This document shows, piece by piece, positions 33,520 to 44,569 of a DNA stretch of 64,000 bases. The stretch's first letter is position 1. Every line of letters begins with the position of its first letter. The notes beneath the pieces are model-generated. The model was not told the origin of the DNA, ran no database searches, and was given only the letters and a program-made list of their open reading frames with translations. Both the position numbers and the translations under genes were made by a program. Where the stretch lies: positions 1,380,858 through 1,444,857 of the forward strand of contig NMRA01000031.1 in assembly GCA_002633005.1 (NCBI GenBank), written 5' to 3'. The stretch is from Phoronis australis (taxonomy: Eukaryota > Phoronida > Phoronidae).

Positions 33520-36500
33520 TTCTGTTTGGCATCATAGGCAGATCTTTTTGCAGTGCCCAGGCTTTTAATTTTCTGCGCATTTCCCTCCCAAACGGAGTTT
33601 TCAACTTTTGTCACGTTCTGACTGAACTCACAGTTAATGACTTAATTGTTGGTTTGACTCAGAAAGTTCAGTCGGAAGGTTGGTCTTGTTTTTTGTCCAG
33701 TTAATTGACCTTCTTCTTGCGTCAGCCACTTTGTCTTTACCATGGCTACAAGAATTATGAGAATTGCCTTATATGGTATCCTTGTTTTGCTATCCGCCGC
33801 ATAAAATAGATATCCTGCGCTGGATAGTTATCCGAACTTTATCCAAGTTTTGTGAAACCCAAATTTTTACGCCAGATTACTAGGAAGATATTGTAATGGC
33901 ACTCGTCATTCCGTTCGTTACCTCCGTCCGTCCGCCCGTCCGCTCCTCTTTCATTCCGTCTTTCCTTCCGTCCACCCGTCCGTCTCTGGACGTTTTGCAA
34001 TGCTATCGCATTAAGTTCCTTGTATTATGTATGGTTCGTTCCACATTTTCGCGGATGCATGTTGGGAAACGTTCTTCTGTGTGCAACTGCTACCTTTCTC
34101 TTGACCAGCTTTCGACCAAAGTTCAGGATGTGTACCACAGTGTAGTATCCTAGCGTATATCGGGACGTTTTGCGAGTCGACTGTAACTATGACCCGTTTT
34201 TGATTTCCACCGTGCAATTTGGGAAACGTTCTTCTGTGCTCAGCTCGCTGCACTCCAACTTCACTCGATAAACGGCGGAGTATTAACAGGCTTGATTTCA
34301 ATGACTGTCTGGCAGGCAACGGTCAGAATTGTTGATTTGTAACGGTATTCGAAAAGCACAGCTAATTTTGTCGTTTCCATCCAAAAACAATCCCAAAATG
34401 CGTTGCTTGCTCTTAAAACCGACAACGTCCTTTTAAAAATAGTTGACCATAGAGCTATTGCAGGCGACACGCTATACAAAGGACATTCAAGAACGCTCAT
34501 GCAAGATGATCATGCTTTGGTGTAGGTGTTTCATGAAATTTGAAAATGTATGGAAATGTTGCAGTTACCCAGAGCAGACGAAAATTCAGTGACATTTTGG
34601 TTATGTGCTATGCAGGTGCAGCGCTGTTTTTTAGCACCGTGAAAAATACCCCACAGATAATTTTCAACGTTGAAAGATGACCCCAGGTCACTCTTTCATC
34701 GTGTATAAACTTAGACGTGTGGAATGTTCAACGTGAGAAAAAATGGCTCCGCCGCTGTTCACGTCTTGTCAGCTAATGCAATTGTTAAGGTACAGGGTCT
34801 GGGGTAGGGCGTCTTCCTGTGGTTTCGTATATTAAAGAACTACAACCAAGTGTCGGCTGGTGGCTTTAACTTTAGGTGAAGGGGTAGTTCATGTATGTGT
34901 TCCGAGTCCCTTTTCTAAGAAGTTTCTCATGTATTTCGTCCGTTATTAGTCTGACTCTGAAGCAAGACGCAAACATGATCTAAATTTGAAGCGACTATAA
35001 ACCTAGAAAGGTTGTCAGCTAATAGCAAACCGGGCAGACCTACGATTGTAGTGTTGTTGGCAGCTTTTTAGACAGCTCAAATTACAAAGAAGGCACGTGC
35101 GATGGGAGGGGTTCACTTCTGTGGGCGCGCACGTTATAAGAACCCTCGTCAGTAGAGTAGCTATACAGCATTTCGACACACAGTAATCAGATGGGTCGCC
35201 CTGAAATCCCCCAAAAAGCAAATTTGTTGTCAAATGTGATCAGTCCGACGCGTCCGACGGCAATAAGAAACCTTCAATAGATTCATGTGAAACAAAATCG
35301 ACAGCACGACACAGCGTTTTTCGCTATTTCCACCACGTAAATATTTACGTTGTGAAAGACTTTAACTCATTGCTCACAGACTGACAGCACTATATAATGA
35401 GGAGTACGCAGAATTCGCTGACAGATGGGGTTCTAGTTGAAGACAGTAAGCCTGTTCACTGTCATCGGCAATCTCCACATTTGATTTTATTGTCACATTT
35501 CTGTATAATATCTAAACAATGGTATCAATACAGTGACCAAATTTTGTTCTATTTAAATCTTCATTTAAAATCCCAAAAAATCCTGTAACATTTTTTGAGA
35601 TTATCGCTTCGTTTTTATTTCATTCAACTTTTATTTTGTATAAAAACACAAAATAAATCCGATCAGCCATTTCCGAGATACGATATTCCGAAGTTAGCCA
35701 AATTTGGCCCTTTTCTTGGCTATGACATTTTTCTAAGGTGCATGATATTTTGAAAAAAGCTGTGGTATTTTGTAGCCAGTACATGTATGCTATTCAGTTG
35801 TCCAATACTAACACATATACATTTCTTCAAGTGATCTCGCTGTGCATCTTGAGGACAATTAACTACGCGCTTCATTATAGACACATAGTTTGAAGTCATT
35901 TCATTTCAGTTTCCTTGGCTTTTGTCCCTGCATCCTGCATGGTAACTCAGAAATGGCAATTTCAATAAACTAAGTTTTCGATCCCGTATTACCCGACTGT
36001 CAATTTCGTCAAAACATTTTAGTATATTTAGCTTTAAGGGGAATCTCCCAGTTAAAATGAGAGCGAAGAAGCCACAGCCTAAAAAAAATACCCATTGTCA
36101 CTAGCCACGTCGCGCGACCTATGGTCGGGGATTTTCACGTGGTGAAGGTAATAGTCAACCATTGAAATCTTGGTTTGCTCTGCTTCGTTTAGCCTCGCAC
36201 TCCCCTCCCAAGTCACATGCTGGGTACGGGGATGTGGCTAGTCGTGCCCCCGAGTACAGAGATCAGCTGACAACATTACGCGAGTGTGCTTAGAATGTGA
36301 AGTTCTATCTCTAGTGATCCGAGGTTCTTTATAGAACCGCGATTATTCGAGAGTGAAACCTTTCACATGTTACGCATTCAGACTGGAAACCAGCAGAAAC
36401 TTCCCATGTTCATTTTCACAGACAGATTCACTAAAGTCACGACAAAATATCGATTGGAGGTAATTGTAATTAGTTCCAAGTAAGATGATCACGGCAGAGT

Positions 36501-36666
36501 TTGTTGTCGCGCACGCACAATGTGTTTGTCATGTTGAAATGTTACGTGTAAATTCTCACTATGCGATAGACAAAATAGGCCTTAATAACAAAGATGGTAG
36601 GTAAGAACAGTTTTTTAAGTGCTGTGAGAATTTTACTATTGGAGGAAGTGAATTATGTTGTTACGT
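33520..36666. other. Non-coding part of copy A
   Basis: No gene is supported. Small open frames (for example 34011-34319 and 35015-35233 on the minus strand) recur with indels in copy B and show no recognised motif. Confidence 0.4.
33905..33990. repeat. (CCGT)n pyrimidine-rich low-complexity tract
   Basis: CCGTCCGTCCGCCCGTCCG and further CCGT/CCTT words. The same tract, slightly shorter, is at 38400-38475 in copy B. Confidence 0.8.
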
Positions 36667-37045
36667 NTGGGTGCTGGTACGGTCTTTAAATTCAGCATAT
36701 CACTTTTGACAGTATATAAATTTTTATTGGTTATATAATCATATTCCATATTGCACCGGATGAGGTCGTTTGGTGCAAAGGTCATGTTATTTTCAAAATG
36801 CTACTCCTCCTTTAGTTTTAGAGCTATCTTTTTCAAATTTGGTGCACAGGTATAAGTCAACATGACAATTTAAAAAATTACTTTTCTAAGTAATCGGGTC
36901 ATCCAATCAGGTTTAATAGGTCAAAGGTCATTAGGTGCAAACTAAAATTTTGAACTAGACACTTCAAATTCGCTAGAAAGACTTTAGCGAGAATTAGTTT
37001 CGCTTCAGAAGAGAGGCTTAATCATTCTATTTATGGTCTCAGCAC

Positions 37046-37877
37046 AGTGGCGGATTTAGGATATCACAAGGGGGGGCCCAACATTTTGTCTGCAAACATT
37101 TGCTCAAACCACGATTGTAGATGTGCATGTAGATGGGGGGAGGCCCAGGAAATTTTCTGCTTTTTCCTCTAAAAATCAATCATTTTCCAGTATTCCGAAG
37201 TAATATACACGAAAAAAAGGCAACAAAAAAACGCGGAGAAAGTGTCAAACAGGAAAAACTGCATGTACCACAGACTCGAACTCACGACCTGGCATTTAGA
37301 ACGCGCGTACTTAACCACACCACCACCACGATTTAACTCCTAAGTTGTTACTAAGAGACCTCCTTCTTTTCGTAATGCTTATTACATGTTTTATATTTTG
37401 TGAATCAGTTCGTATCAAATTTGTTGTATTTAAAATAGTCTTCGATTGCCCAAAAGACCAAATCCGTTTTTTGTGTTGGGAAAAATGACGCGATTGCTTT
37501 GGAAATCATCTTAAGTTAAGGTTTGACAAAGAGAAAATTATGAATTTCTGAGTGATTCACTAATGCTTCGATTAAAATTGACATTTTACCAGCAGGTTCT
37601 GTTTTTTCATCATCACTCAGATTCCATTTTCTTTAAAAGAAGAAGCAATTTTCCTCATTGCACAGTGGAGCAGACGACGGAAACGAAGTCGTAGTGCCCA
37701 GCACCACTGCCGGTTGCCTGGGATATCGCCTTAGCCATTGGATATGAGCACCCCCCCTAAAACTGCACACATTTAAATCTTGTTTCAGCCGTATAATTTC
37801 AATTACCAGGGTTAATTAATAAACTCAACATTTCCCTACGCTCTTGCTGTTTTTTTTGCGGCAGCCAAGGGGGGGGN
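37046..37877. mobile_element. Second copy of the CAGTGGCGGATTTAGG element, right end lost at an N
   Basis: Matches 32511-33355. The right terminal repeat is replaced by the N at 37877, which joins the G-run directly to TCAACAAAGAG. Confidence 0.55.
37262..37330 (-). repeat. tRNA-like block, copy B
   Basis: Same block as 32704-32773, with GTTAAGTACGCGCGTTC instead of a slightly altered D-arm/anticodon region. Confidence 0.4.
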
Positions 37878-38769
37878 TCAACAAAGAGAGATACAGTCTT
37901 CTTTTCGGCCTGTTCGAGGGTTTGGGGCGAGAGGCTCCTGCCGTTTTTTCTCGTTTCTTTACGCAGGTAGTTCTGCGAAGTTCTCGCCCCAGACACCATG
38001 TGTCGCTACTTCTGTTTGGCATCAATAGGCAGATCTTTTTGCAGTGCCCAGGCTTTTAATTTTCTGCGCATTTCCCTCCCAAACGGAGTTTTCAGCTTTT
38101 GTCACATTCTGACTGAACTCACATTTAATGACTTAATTGTTGGTTTGACTCAGAAAGTTCAGTCGGAAGGTTGGTCTTGTTTTTTGTCCAGTTAATTGAC
38201 CTTCTTCTTGCGTCAGCCACTTTGTCGTTACCATGGCTACAAGAATTATGGGAATTGCCTTATATGGTATCCTTGTTTTGCTATCCGCCACATAAAATAG
38301 ATATCCTGCGCTGGATAGTTATCCGAACTTTATCCAAGTTTTGTGAAACCCAAATTTTTACGCCAGATTACTAGGAAGATATTCTAATGGCACTCGTCAT
38401 TCCGTTCGTTACCTCCGTCCGTCCGCTCCTCTTTCATTCCGTCTTTCCTTCCGTCCACCCGTCCGTCTCTCGACGTTTTGCAATGCTATCGCATTAAGTT
38501 CCTTGGATTATGTATGTTTCGTTCCGCATTTTCGCGGATGCATGTCGGGAAACGTTCTTCTGTGTGCAACTGCTACCTTTCTCTTGACCAGATTTCGACC
38601 AAAGTTCAGGATGTGTACCACAGTGTAGTATCCTAGCGTATATCGGGACGTTTTGCGATTCAACCGTAACTATGACCCGTTTTTGATTTCCACCGTGCAA
38701 TTTGGGAAACGTTCTTCTGTGCTCAGCTCGCGGCACTCCAACTTCAGTCGATAAACGGCGGAGTATTAA

Positions 38770-38916
38770 AGGCGAAGGCAACCTTTTTCCATGTCATTTT
38801 GAGCTAAAATAAGGTTGGTTGGTTATCCTAGACATATTTTCCACTTAATTACAGCTTTTCGTAATTTTATTAATTACTCGTCCGCTACTGCGGAAGTGAC
38901 GTTTTAGGAGGCAAGC
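38770..38916 (+). repeat. Left terminal inverted repeat of the TTAA element
   Basis: Matches the right end in inverse over its whole length with a single one-base length difference (ATTTTATTAATT against AATTAATAAAT). Confidence 0.92.
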
Positions 38917-39113
38917 GTTTCCCGCTTGGTTTCGCGTTGACTTTACCGTGCGAATCTGTTCTATTCTACTTTTGTTTTGTGCTGTTTTTCAACAGTTGTC
39001 GCCACCACTTTCCATCGGCAAGTATTCTGCGGCAAGATAGGTTAGTAGAGAACTCAACTACGTTGGATTTAGGGAATGTTTAGTGTGTTGTAAGCTGTAA
39101 ATGACTGGAGTCG

Positions 39114-39494
39114 GTGACCCGTCACAGTGACAGGAGTGTGAGTGACAGAGACCTTGTTCACAGCAATGGTGACGAGGAATTTTTTCACGGACATTCAGTG
39201 GGTGGGTACATGTTTGAGCCCGAGTGTAACGAGGCAGAGTACGCACAGGCACAGGCAGCTGTTGAGAGAAACGAGGCGGCTACTGAGGACAGACGTGGTG
39301 ACACATCTTGGTGCAAATGCACTGTGTGCGTTGTTATGCCTACCTCAATGGAATGCTTGTGCTGTTCAGAGTTCGACGAGGCCAAGCCACTACTGGACAT
39401 GGTTAAGTGGACCTCCGGCATACCACGGACAGAGGAACAACTGTCCCGCTTGCCAGAGTGTCCCGCGACACACTCCCACTGGATGGTGACCTGA
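39114..39494 (+). CDS. P2X7 C-terminal-domain-like ORF of the TTAA element (truncated)
   Basis: Plus-strand frame with GYMFEPECNEAEY, an acidic/Ala-rich stretch, then SWCKCTVCVVMPTSMECLCC. The pattern W-C-x-C-x2-C-x2-M-P-T-x3-E-x-x-C-C is that of the zinc-binding C-terminal domain of P2X7 receptors, which is also found alone in many invertebrate proteins. The frame opens with GTG; the first in-frame ATG is at 39210, and the true start may be elsewhere or spliced. The domain's usual C-terminal half is absent. It converges on the THAP ORF and overlaps it antisense. Confidence 0.6.
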   Translation: MTRHSDRSVSDRDLVHSNGDEEFFHGHSVGGYMFEPECNEAEYAQAQAAVERNEAATEDRRGDTSWCKCTVCVVMPTSMECLCCSEFDEAKPLLDMVKWTSGIPRTEEQLSRLPECPATHSHWMVT

Positions 39495-40192
39495 GCACCC
39501 AAACTGCTTACATCGTGTCGTGTGACTCCCTCGCCACACACCTGGCACCTTCTAAATAGCTCCAACACTTTAGACAAGTCCACAATAAACTTATCAAAGT
39601 TTGGCTCACCGATCTGTTCACTGGACGACGAACTGCCCTCTTCACTTGGTGTCGAACTGAGCCTGTTATCACTCCCACTACTCAATATCGCTGCAGGGCT
39701 GCTTAGAGGCTCTGGGCTGGAGAAAACAGCACAGGGCGAATCACTACTGGTTCCAGGAATTGCACGCTCTGGGGTACGTTCGGAGGCACGGGTGACAGTA
39801 GATGAAGTGCCTCCACTGGCTCCAGTCACTGTACTGGCCACAGCTCGCGAGGCTTCTCGCTTCAAAAACGCACTTCTCGGGGGTGGCGACGGGGCACTGC
39901 CGGGAATCAACACAGACGGAATGGCATCCTTCTTCAAGCGTTGTTTCGCGGGGACCTTCATCAGTTCAGCGTACAAATCCCTTTCGTAACCGGAGGGCAG
40001 AAAGTGCTTGCCACACACACGGTAATTCTCCACTGCTTTGTACGTTGCGTGGACGGGTAACGCTGCGTTCTTCACACGAACGAGCCAAGTACGGCGAAGT
40101 GTGCCATCCATCGGAAAGCGATGCAAAGGTACTCCTAAAGCGCGCGTGAGCCGATAACTAGTACATTCCGGTACGCAGCAACAGTGTGGCAT
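39185..40192 (-). CDS. THAP-domain protein of the TTAA element (truncated transposase)
   Basis: 335-codon intact frame starting MPHCCCVPECTSY close to the right TIR. Residues 1 to about 95 fit a THAP zinc finger: C-x4-C (CCVPEC), the invariant Trp (RRTWLV), C-x2-H (VCGKHF) and a terminal AIPSVL like the family's AVPTIF. A Ser/Pro-rich linker follows, then CQVCGEGVTRHD and WECVAGHSG, a second Cys/His cluster resembling the start of the family's central domain. From about residue 250 the frame is antisense to the P2X7-like ORF, so that tail is probably not original. Family transposases are usually much longer. DNA binding to the TIRs is inferred. Confidence 0.75.
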   Translation of the reverse strand: MPHCCCVPECTSYRLTRALGVPLHRFPMDGTLRRTWLVRVKNAALPVHATYKAVENYRVCGKHFLPSGYERDLYAELMKVPAKQRLKKDAIPSVLIPGSAPSPPPRSAFLKREASRAVASTVTGASGGTSSTVTRASERTPERAIPGTSSDSPCAVFSSPEPLSSPAAILSSGSDNRLSSTPSEEGSSSSSEQIGEPNFDKFIVDLSKVLELFRRCQVCGEGVTRHDVSSLGAQVTIQWECVAGHSGKRDSCSSVRGMPEVHLTMSSSGLASSNSEQHKHSIEVGITTHTVHLHQDVSPRLSSVAASFLSTAACACAYSASLHSGSNMYPPTECP

Positions 40193-40310
40193 GTTGACTG
40201 ACTAGTAAATGAAAGCAAACGACGACGGAACTTAACACAACCGAGGTAGAACAATGACTGACTCAGCAGCTCTTACCGTCAGACTATATGAAAAGAAATT
40301 GGCGCGAAAT

Positions 40311-40456
40311 GCTTGCCTCCTAAAACGTCACTTCCGCAGTAGCGGACGAGTAATTAATAAATTACGAAAAGCTGTAATTAAGTGGAAAATATGTCTAGGA
40401 TAACCAACCAACCTTATTTTAGCTCAAAATGACATGGAAAAAGGTTGCCTTCGCCT
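40311..40456 (-). repeat. Right terminal inverted repeat of the TTAA element
   Basis: Inverse partner of 38770-38916, ending GGTTGCCTTCGCCT immediately before TTAA. Confidence 0.92.
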
Positions 40457-40460
40457 TTAA

Positions 40461-43207
40461 CAGGCTTGATTTCAATGACTGTCTGGCAGGCAACGGTCAG
40501 AATTGTCGATTTGTAATGGTATTCGAAAAGCACATCTAATTTTGTAGTTTCCATCCAAAAACAATCCCAAAATGCGTTGCTTGCTCTTAAAACCGACAAC
40601 GTCCTTTAAAAAATAGTTGACCATAGAGCCATTGCAGGCGACACGCTATACAAAGGACATTCAAGAACGCTCATGCAAGATGATCATGCTTTGGTGTAGG
40701 TGTTTTATGAAATTTGAAAATATATGGAAATGTTGCAGTTACCCAGAGCATACGAAAATTCAGTGACATTTTGGTTATGTGCTATGTAGGTGCAGCGCTG
40801 TATTTTGACACCGTGAAAAATACCCCATAGATAATTTTCAACGTTGAAAGATGACCCCAGGTGACTCTTTCATCGTGTATAAACTTAGACGTGTGGAATG
40901 TTCAACGTGAGAAAAAATGGCACCGCCGCTGTTCACGTCTTGTCAGCTAATGCAATTGTTAAGGTACAGGGTCTGGGGTAGGGCGTCTTCCTGTGGTTTC
41001 GTATATTGAAGAACTGCAACCAAGTGTCGGCTGGTGGCTTTAACTTTAGGTGAAGGGGTAGTTCATGTATGTGTTCCGAGTCCCTTTTCTAAGAAGTTTC
41101 TCATGTATTTCGTCCGTTATTAGTCTGACTCTGAAGCAAGACGCAAACATCAGATAAATTTGAAGCGACCACAAACCAAGAAAGGTTGTCAGCTAATAGC
41201 AAACCGGGCAGACCTACGATTGTAGTGTTGTTGGCAGCTTTTTAGTCAGCTCAAATTACAAAGGCACGTGCAATAGGAGGGGTTCACTTCTGTGGGCGCG
41301 CACGTTATAAGAACCCTGGTCAGTAGAGTAGCTATACAGCATTTCGACACACAGTAATCAGATGGGTCGCCCTGAAATCCCCCAAAAAGCAAATTTGTTG
41401 TCAAATGTGAATCAGTCCGACGCGTCCGACGGCAATAAGAAACCTTCAATAGATTCATGTGAAACAAAATCGACAGCGCGACACAACGTTTTTCGCTATT
41501 TCCACCACGTAAATGTTTATGTTGTGAAAGACTTTAACTCATAGCCCACAGACTGACAGCACTATATAATGAGGAGTACGCAGAATTCGCTGACAGATGG
41601 GGTTCTAGCTGTAGACAGTAAGCCTGTTCACTGTCATCGGCAATCTCCACATTTGATTTTATTGTCACATTTCTGTATAATATCTAAACAACGGTATCAA
41701 TACAGTGACCAAATTTTGTTCTATTTAAATCTTCATTTAAAATCCCAAAAAATCCTGTAACATTTTTTTGAGATTATCGCTTCGTATTTATTTTATTCAA
41801 CTTTTATTTTGTATAAAAACACAAAATAAATCCGATCAGCCATTTCCGAGATACGATATTCCGAAGTTAGCCAAATTTGGCCCTTTTCTTGGCTATGACA
41901 TTTTTCTAAGGTGCATGATATTTTGAAAAAAGCTGTGGTATTTTGTAGCCAGTACATGTATGCTATTCAGTTGTCCAATACTAACACATATACATTTCTT
42001 CAAGTGATCTCGCTGTGCATCTTGAGGACAATTAACTACGCGCTTCATTATAGACACATAGTTTGAAGTCATTTCATTTCAGTTTCCTTGGCTTTTGTCC
42101 CTGCATCCTGCATGGTAACTCAGAAATGGCAATTTCAATAAACTAAGTTTTCGATCCCGTATTACCCGACTGTCAATTTCGTCAAAACATTTTAGTATAT
42201 TTAGCTTTAAGGGGAATCTCCCAGTTAAAATGAGAGCGAAGAAGCCACAGCCTAAAAAACTACCCATTGTCACTAGCCACGTCGCGCGAACTATGGTCGG
42301 GGTTTTTCACGTGGTGAAGGTAATAGTCAACGATTGAAATCTGGGTTTGCTCTGCTTCGTTTAGCCTCGCACTCCCCTCCCAAGTCACATGCTGGGTACG
42401 GGGATGTGGCTAGTCGTGCCCCCGAGTACAGAGATCAGCTGACAACGAGTGCGCTTAGAATGTGAAGTTCTATCTCTAGTGATCCGACGTTCTTTATAGA
42501 ACCGCGATTATTCGAGAGTGAAACCTTTCACATGTTACGCATTCAGACTGGAAACCAGCAGAAACTTCCCATGTTTATTTTCACAGACAGATTCACTAAA
42601 GTCACGACAAAATATCGATTGGAGGTAATTGTAATTAGTTCCAAGTAAGATGATCACGCCAGAGTTTGTTGTCGCGCACGCACAATGTGTTTGCCATATT
42701 GAAATGTTACGTGTAAATTCTCACTACGCGATAGACAAAATAGGCCTTAATAACAAAGATGGTAGGTAAGAACAGTTTTTTAAGTGCTGTGAGAATTTTA
42801 CTATTGGAGGAAGTGAATTATGTTGTTACGTAACTCCGTTTTTAGAAATATACACCAAAAAGGGGGATAATAAGCTTCCTCTCAGTGTCTGCACAAATAA
42901 AGGTAACCCCGCGTAGTCACAAGGGCACCTTGGAAGTTGTGACGACGAGAGAGGGGCTGAGAAAACTAAGACGACAAGAGGGCATCTCGAAAATTGTGAT
43001 GCAGGACCAGGAAATACGAGCAGACCGGCTATGACTGCTGGTATCGGATGAATCACAAAATTGAGTTCATTACTTTTGGAGATGAAGAGTTGGAAGGAGG
43101 AATCCTTATGCAGTTGCATTCCACTTTTGTTTGAGGAAGAAGTGGGGTTGATTTTTTAAACTTTAACGCCATATTGGTCTTGAGGTGCAGTGAGATTCGC
43201 TACATTT
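40461..43207. other. Right part of copy B and unique flank; no gene recognised
   Basis: Counterpart of 34287-36666, then about 380 bp of unique sequence. Open frames are short and not supported. Confidence 0.4.
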
Positions 43208-43295
43208 TTAGTATAAGCTGTCTGTTTCTTCTTCGCGAATGAGTTTTTTCGTGGTGTCGTCAGGGGCGCTGAGGTTGATAAGGGTTTCTCCTGCG
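43208..43295 (-). CDS. Possible alternative last exon of E75
   Basis: ACACCTCGACCTCTTGCAG at 43296 and above is an acceptable acceptor. Joined to the phase-2 end of the preceding exon, the frame reads (T)AGETLINLSAPDDTTKKLIR and EEETDSLY, then TAA at 43208. Support is only phase compatibility and hydrophilic composition; another frame through the same stretch is also open, so this is tentative. Confidence 0.25.
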
Positions 43296-43880
43296 CTGCA
43301 AGAGGTCGAGGTGTCAAAATCTTGAAAAGGTAATGTTGGTGTGTCATATAATAAACCCGTACCTGAGTTCATTATGACCGCTGCGTGGGCGCGTTACTTC
43401 GTTATAATGTGTCTCCATTGTGTGTGTTGAAAAGCGAGTGTTGTGAGGCCACGGGGAGGTGGTACTTGAGATTCACGAGACTAGACAAATACCAAAAACC
43501 AAACTGTATTCTAAAGAGTGACTAGAAAACAACAATAATGCGTTTGAAGTGACTGCAATGACACACGTTTTCAAAACCACCATAAAAATAATGGTCCGTG
43601 AAATGAAACTCCGTCATCCAGGAAGGAGGCAACTGAAATTACCAGTATCCTCGGCTTCTAAAAGTTTGTAAGGCCCGGAAAAATGTAATCCGGCAGAGCT
43701 CAAGTTAGCACGATAAACTTTCCTAAAATTCGAAGAAATATAATCACTAAAATTCTCATTTTCCATACTTCAAACGCTCAAAACACCGGTTAGAATGTCC
43801 ATATTTATACTTGTGTTTGATATTGACAGCGGTAAACTGCGCAAATAATGAAGTAAAGTTCATGTTCCTTGAATTATTTC

Positions 43881-43969
43881 GGTAATGGTCGGATAACCAG
43901 TTTTCTCCACTGAATAACGGGTATCAAACTGGTTATCAAAATACGGACCCGTTATATCCGACTATTGCC
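43881..43969. repeat. Small nested inverted repeat
   Basis: GGTAATGGTCGGATAA against the inverse of ATATCCGACTATTGCC, with inner AACCAGTTT / AAACTGGTT. Confidence 0.5.
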
Positions 43970-44404
43970 AATTTTTCAAAAAATTCAGTTTCACGGCTCT
44001 TCCTCGTAGTCAGGAAAAGAAATGCAGAAGACAGCGGAAGCTTGTAGCAGGTAACAGCACAATAACAACACGCCAAATCAATAGAATGTCTGACATTTAT
44101 AACTTTATCTGTAAAATGATAAGAATATTTATATACACACATTGAAAAATATCATAAATATATTAAAATATATAACCAATCCGACTGACGAATCAAAGCA
44201 CCGGGAGGTTTCACCGAGTAGGAAAACATTTTGTCATCCACTATAAAACCAAAAAGTTGAGGACATAGGTATGGGTTTAAATGATAATACATGACAATGG
44301 GAAGAGTTTAAAAACTTCAAATTTTGCACGACGCGGTCGTCTACGGTTGTAATCAACCGCAGCATTGTAGTTGTTCAACATTTGTTCTTTTACCCTAGGA
44401 CATT

Positions 44405-44569
44405 CAGGGGCGGATCCTGGATTTTTATTTAGGGAGGGGGGGGGGCAGGGCAGAGTATTAGCCAGAATTTTGCCCGTCAAACATTCGTACCACCGAACTG
44501 CCTAATGAAATCTAGGACACTTTTAGGGGGGGCCATGTCCCCCTTGGCCAACCTCTAAGTCCGCCACCG
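44405..44569 (+). mobile_element. Small hAT-like element, CAGGGGCGGATCC family
   Basis: Starts CAGGGGCGGATCCTGGATTT, passes through GTATTAGCCAGAATTTTGCC and ACCGAACTGCCTAATG, and ends CTAAGTCCGCCAC. GACATT occurs before the left end and shortly after the right end, a possible target duplication. Confidence 0.65.

Larger units (their letters stand above)
32129..36666. repeat. Duplicated segment, copy A (empty TTAA site)
   Basis: From GGGTGCAGGTACGGTC to AATTATGTTGTTACGT this is collinear with 36668-42831, with few substitutions and small indels. It ends exactly at the single N at 36667. Its only large difference from copy B is the absence of the element at 38770-40456; copy A reads GGAGTATTAACAGGC there (TTAA at 34283-34286). 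Most likely a second haplotype or an unmerged contig end. Confidence 0.85.
38770..40456. mobile_element. Kolobok-like TTAA DNA transposon, internally deleted
   Basis: 1,687 bp flanked by TTAA at 38766-38769 and 40457-40460, with near-identical terminal inverted repeats of about 147 bp (38770-38916 and 40311-40456) starting AGGCGAAGGCAACC. Copy A preserves the unoccupied TTAA. TTAA targeting plus a THAP-domain protein is characteristic of the Kolobok superfamily; piggyBac shares TTAA but not THAP. No catalytic transposase domain remains, so it is presumably non-autonomous. The near-identical ends and an allele without the insertion indicate recent movement. Confidence 0.88.
36668..42831. repeat. 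Duplicated segment, copy B (TTAA site filled)
   Basis: Collinear with 32129-36666. Without the 1.69-kb insertion and one TTAA its length is about 4.47 kb, close to copy A's 4.54 kb. Unique sequence resumes after the shared GTTGTTACGT at 42831. Confidence 0.85.

Noticed and set aside
39522-40149. Plus-strand frames of 155 and 115 codons in the TTAA element
   Set aside because: Antisense shadows of the THAP ORF, with no family pattern of their own.
38770-40456. piggyBac element
   Set aside because: TTAA fits, but the encoded protein has a THAP finger and the inverted ends are long, favouring Kolobok.
32129-42831. Genuine recent tandem duplication
   Set aside because: The junction coincides exactly with an N and both outer boundaries behave like contig overlaps; a haplotype artefact is simpler.
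43156-43347. 64-codon minus-strand frame as an independent gene
   Set aside because: No start or splice context for that frame; only the phase-compatible alternative frame was kept, tentatively, as an E75 exon.
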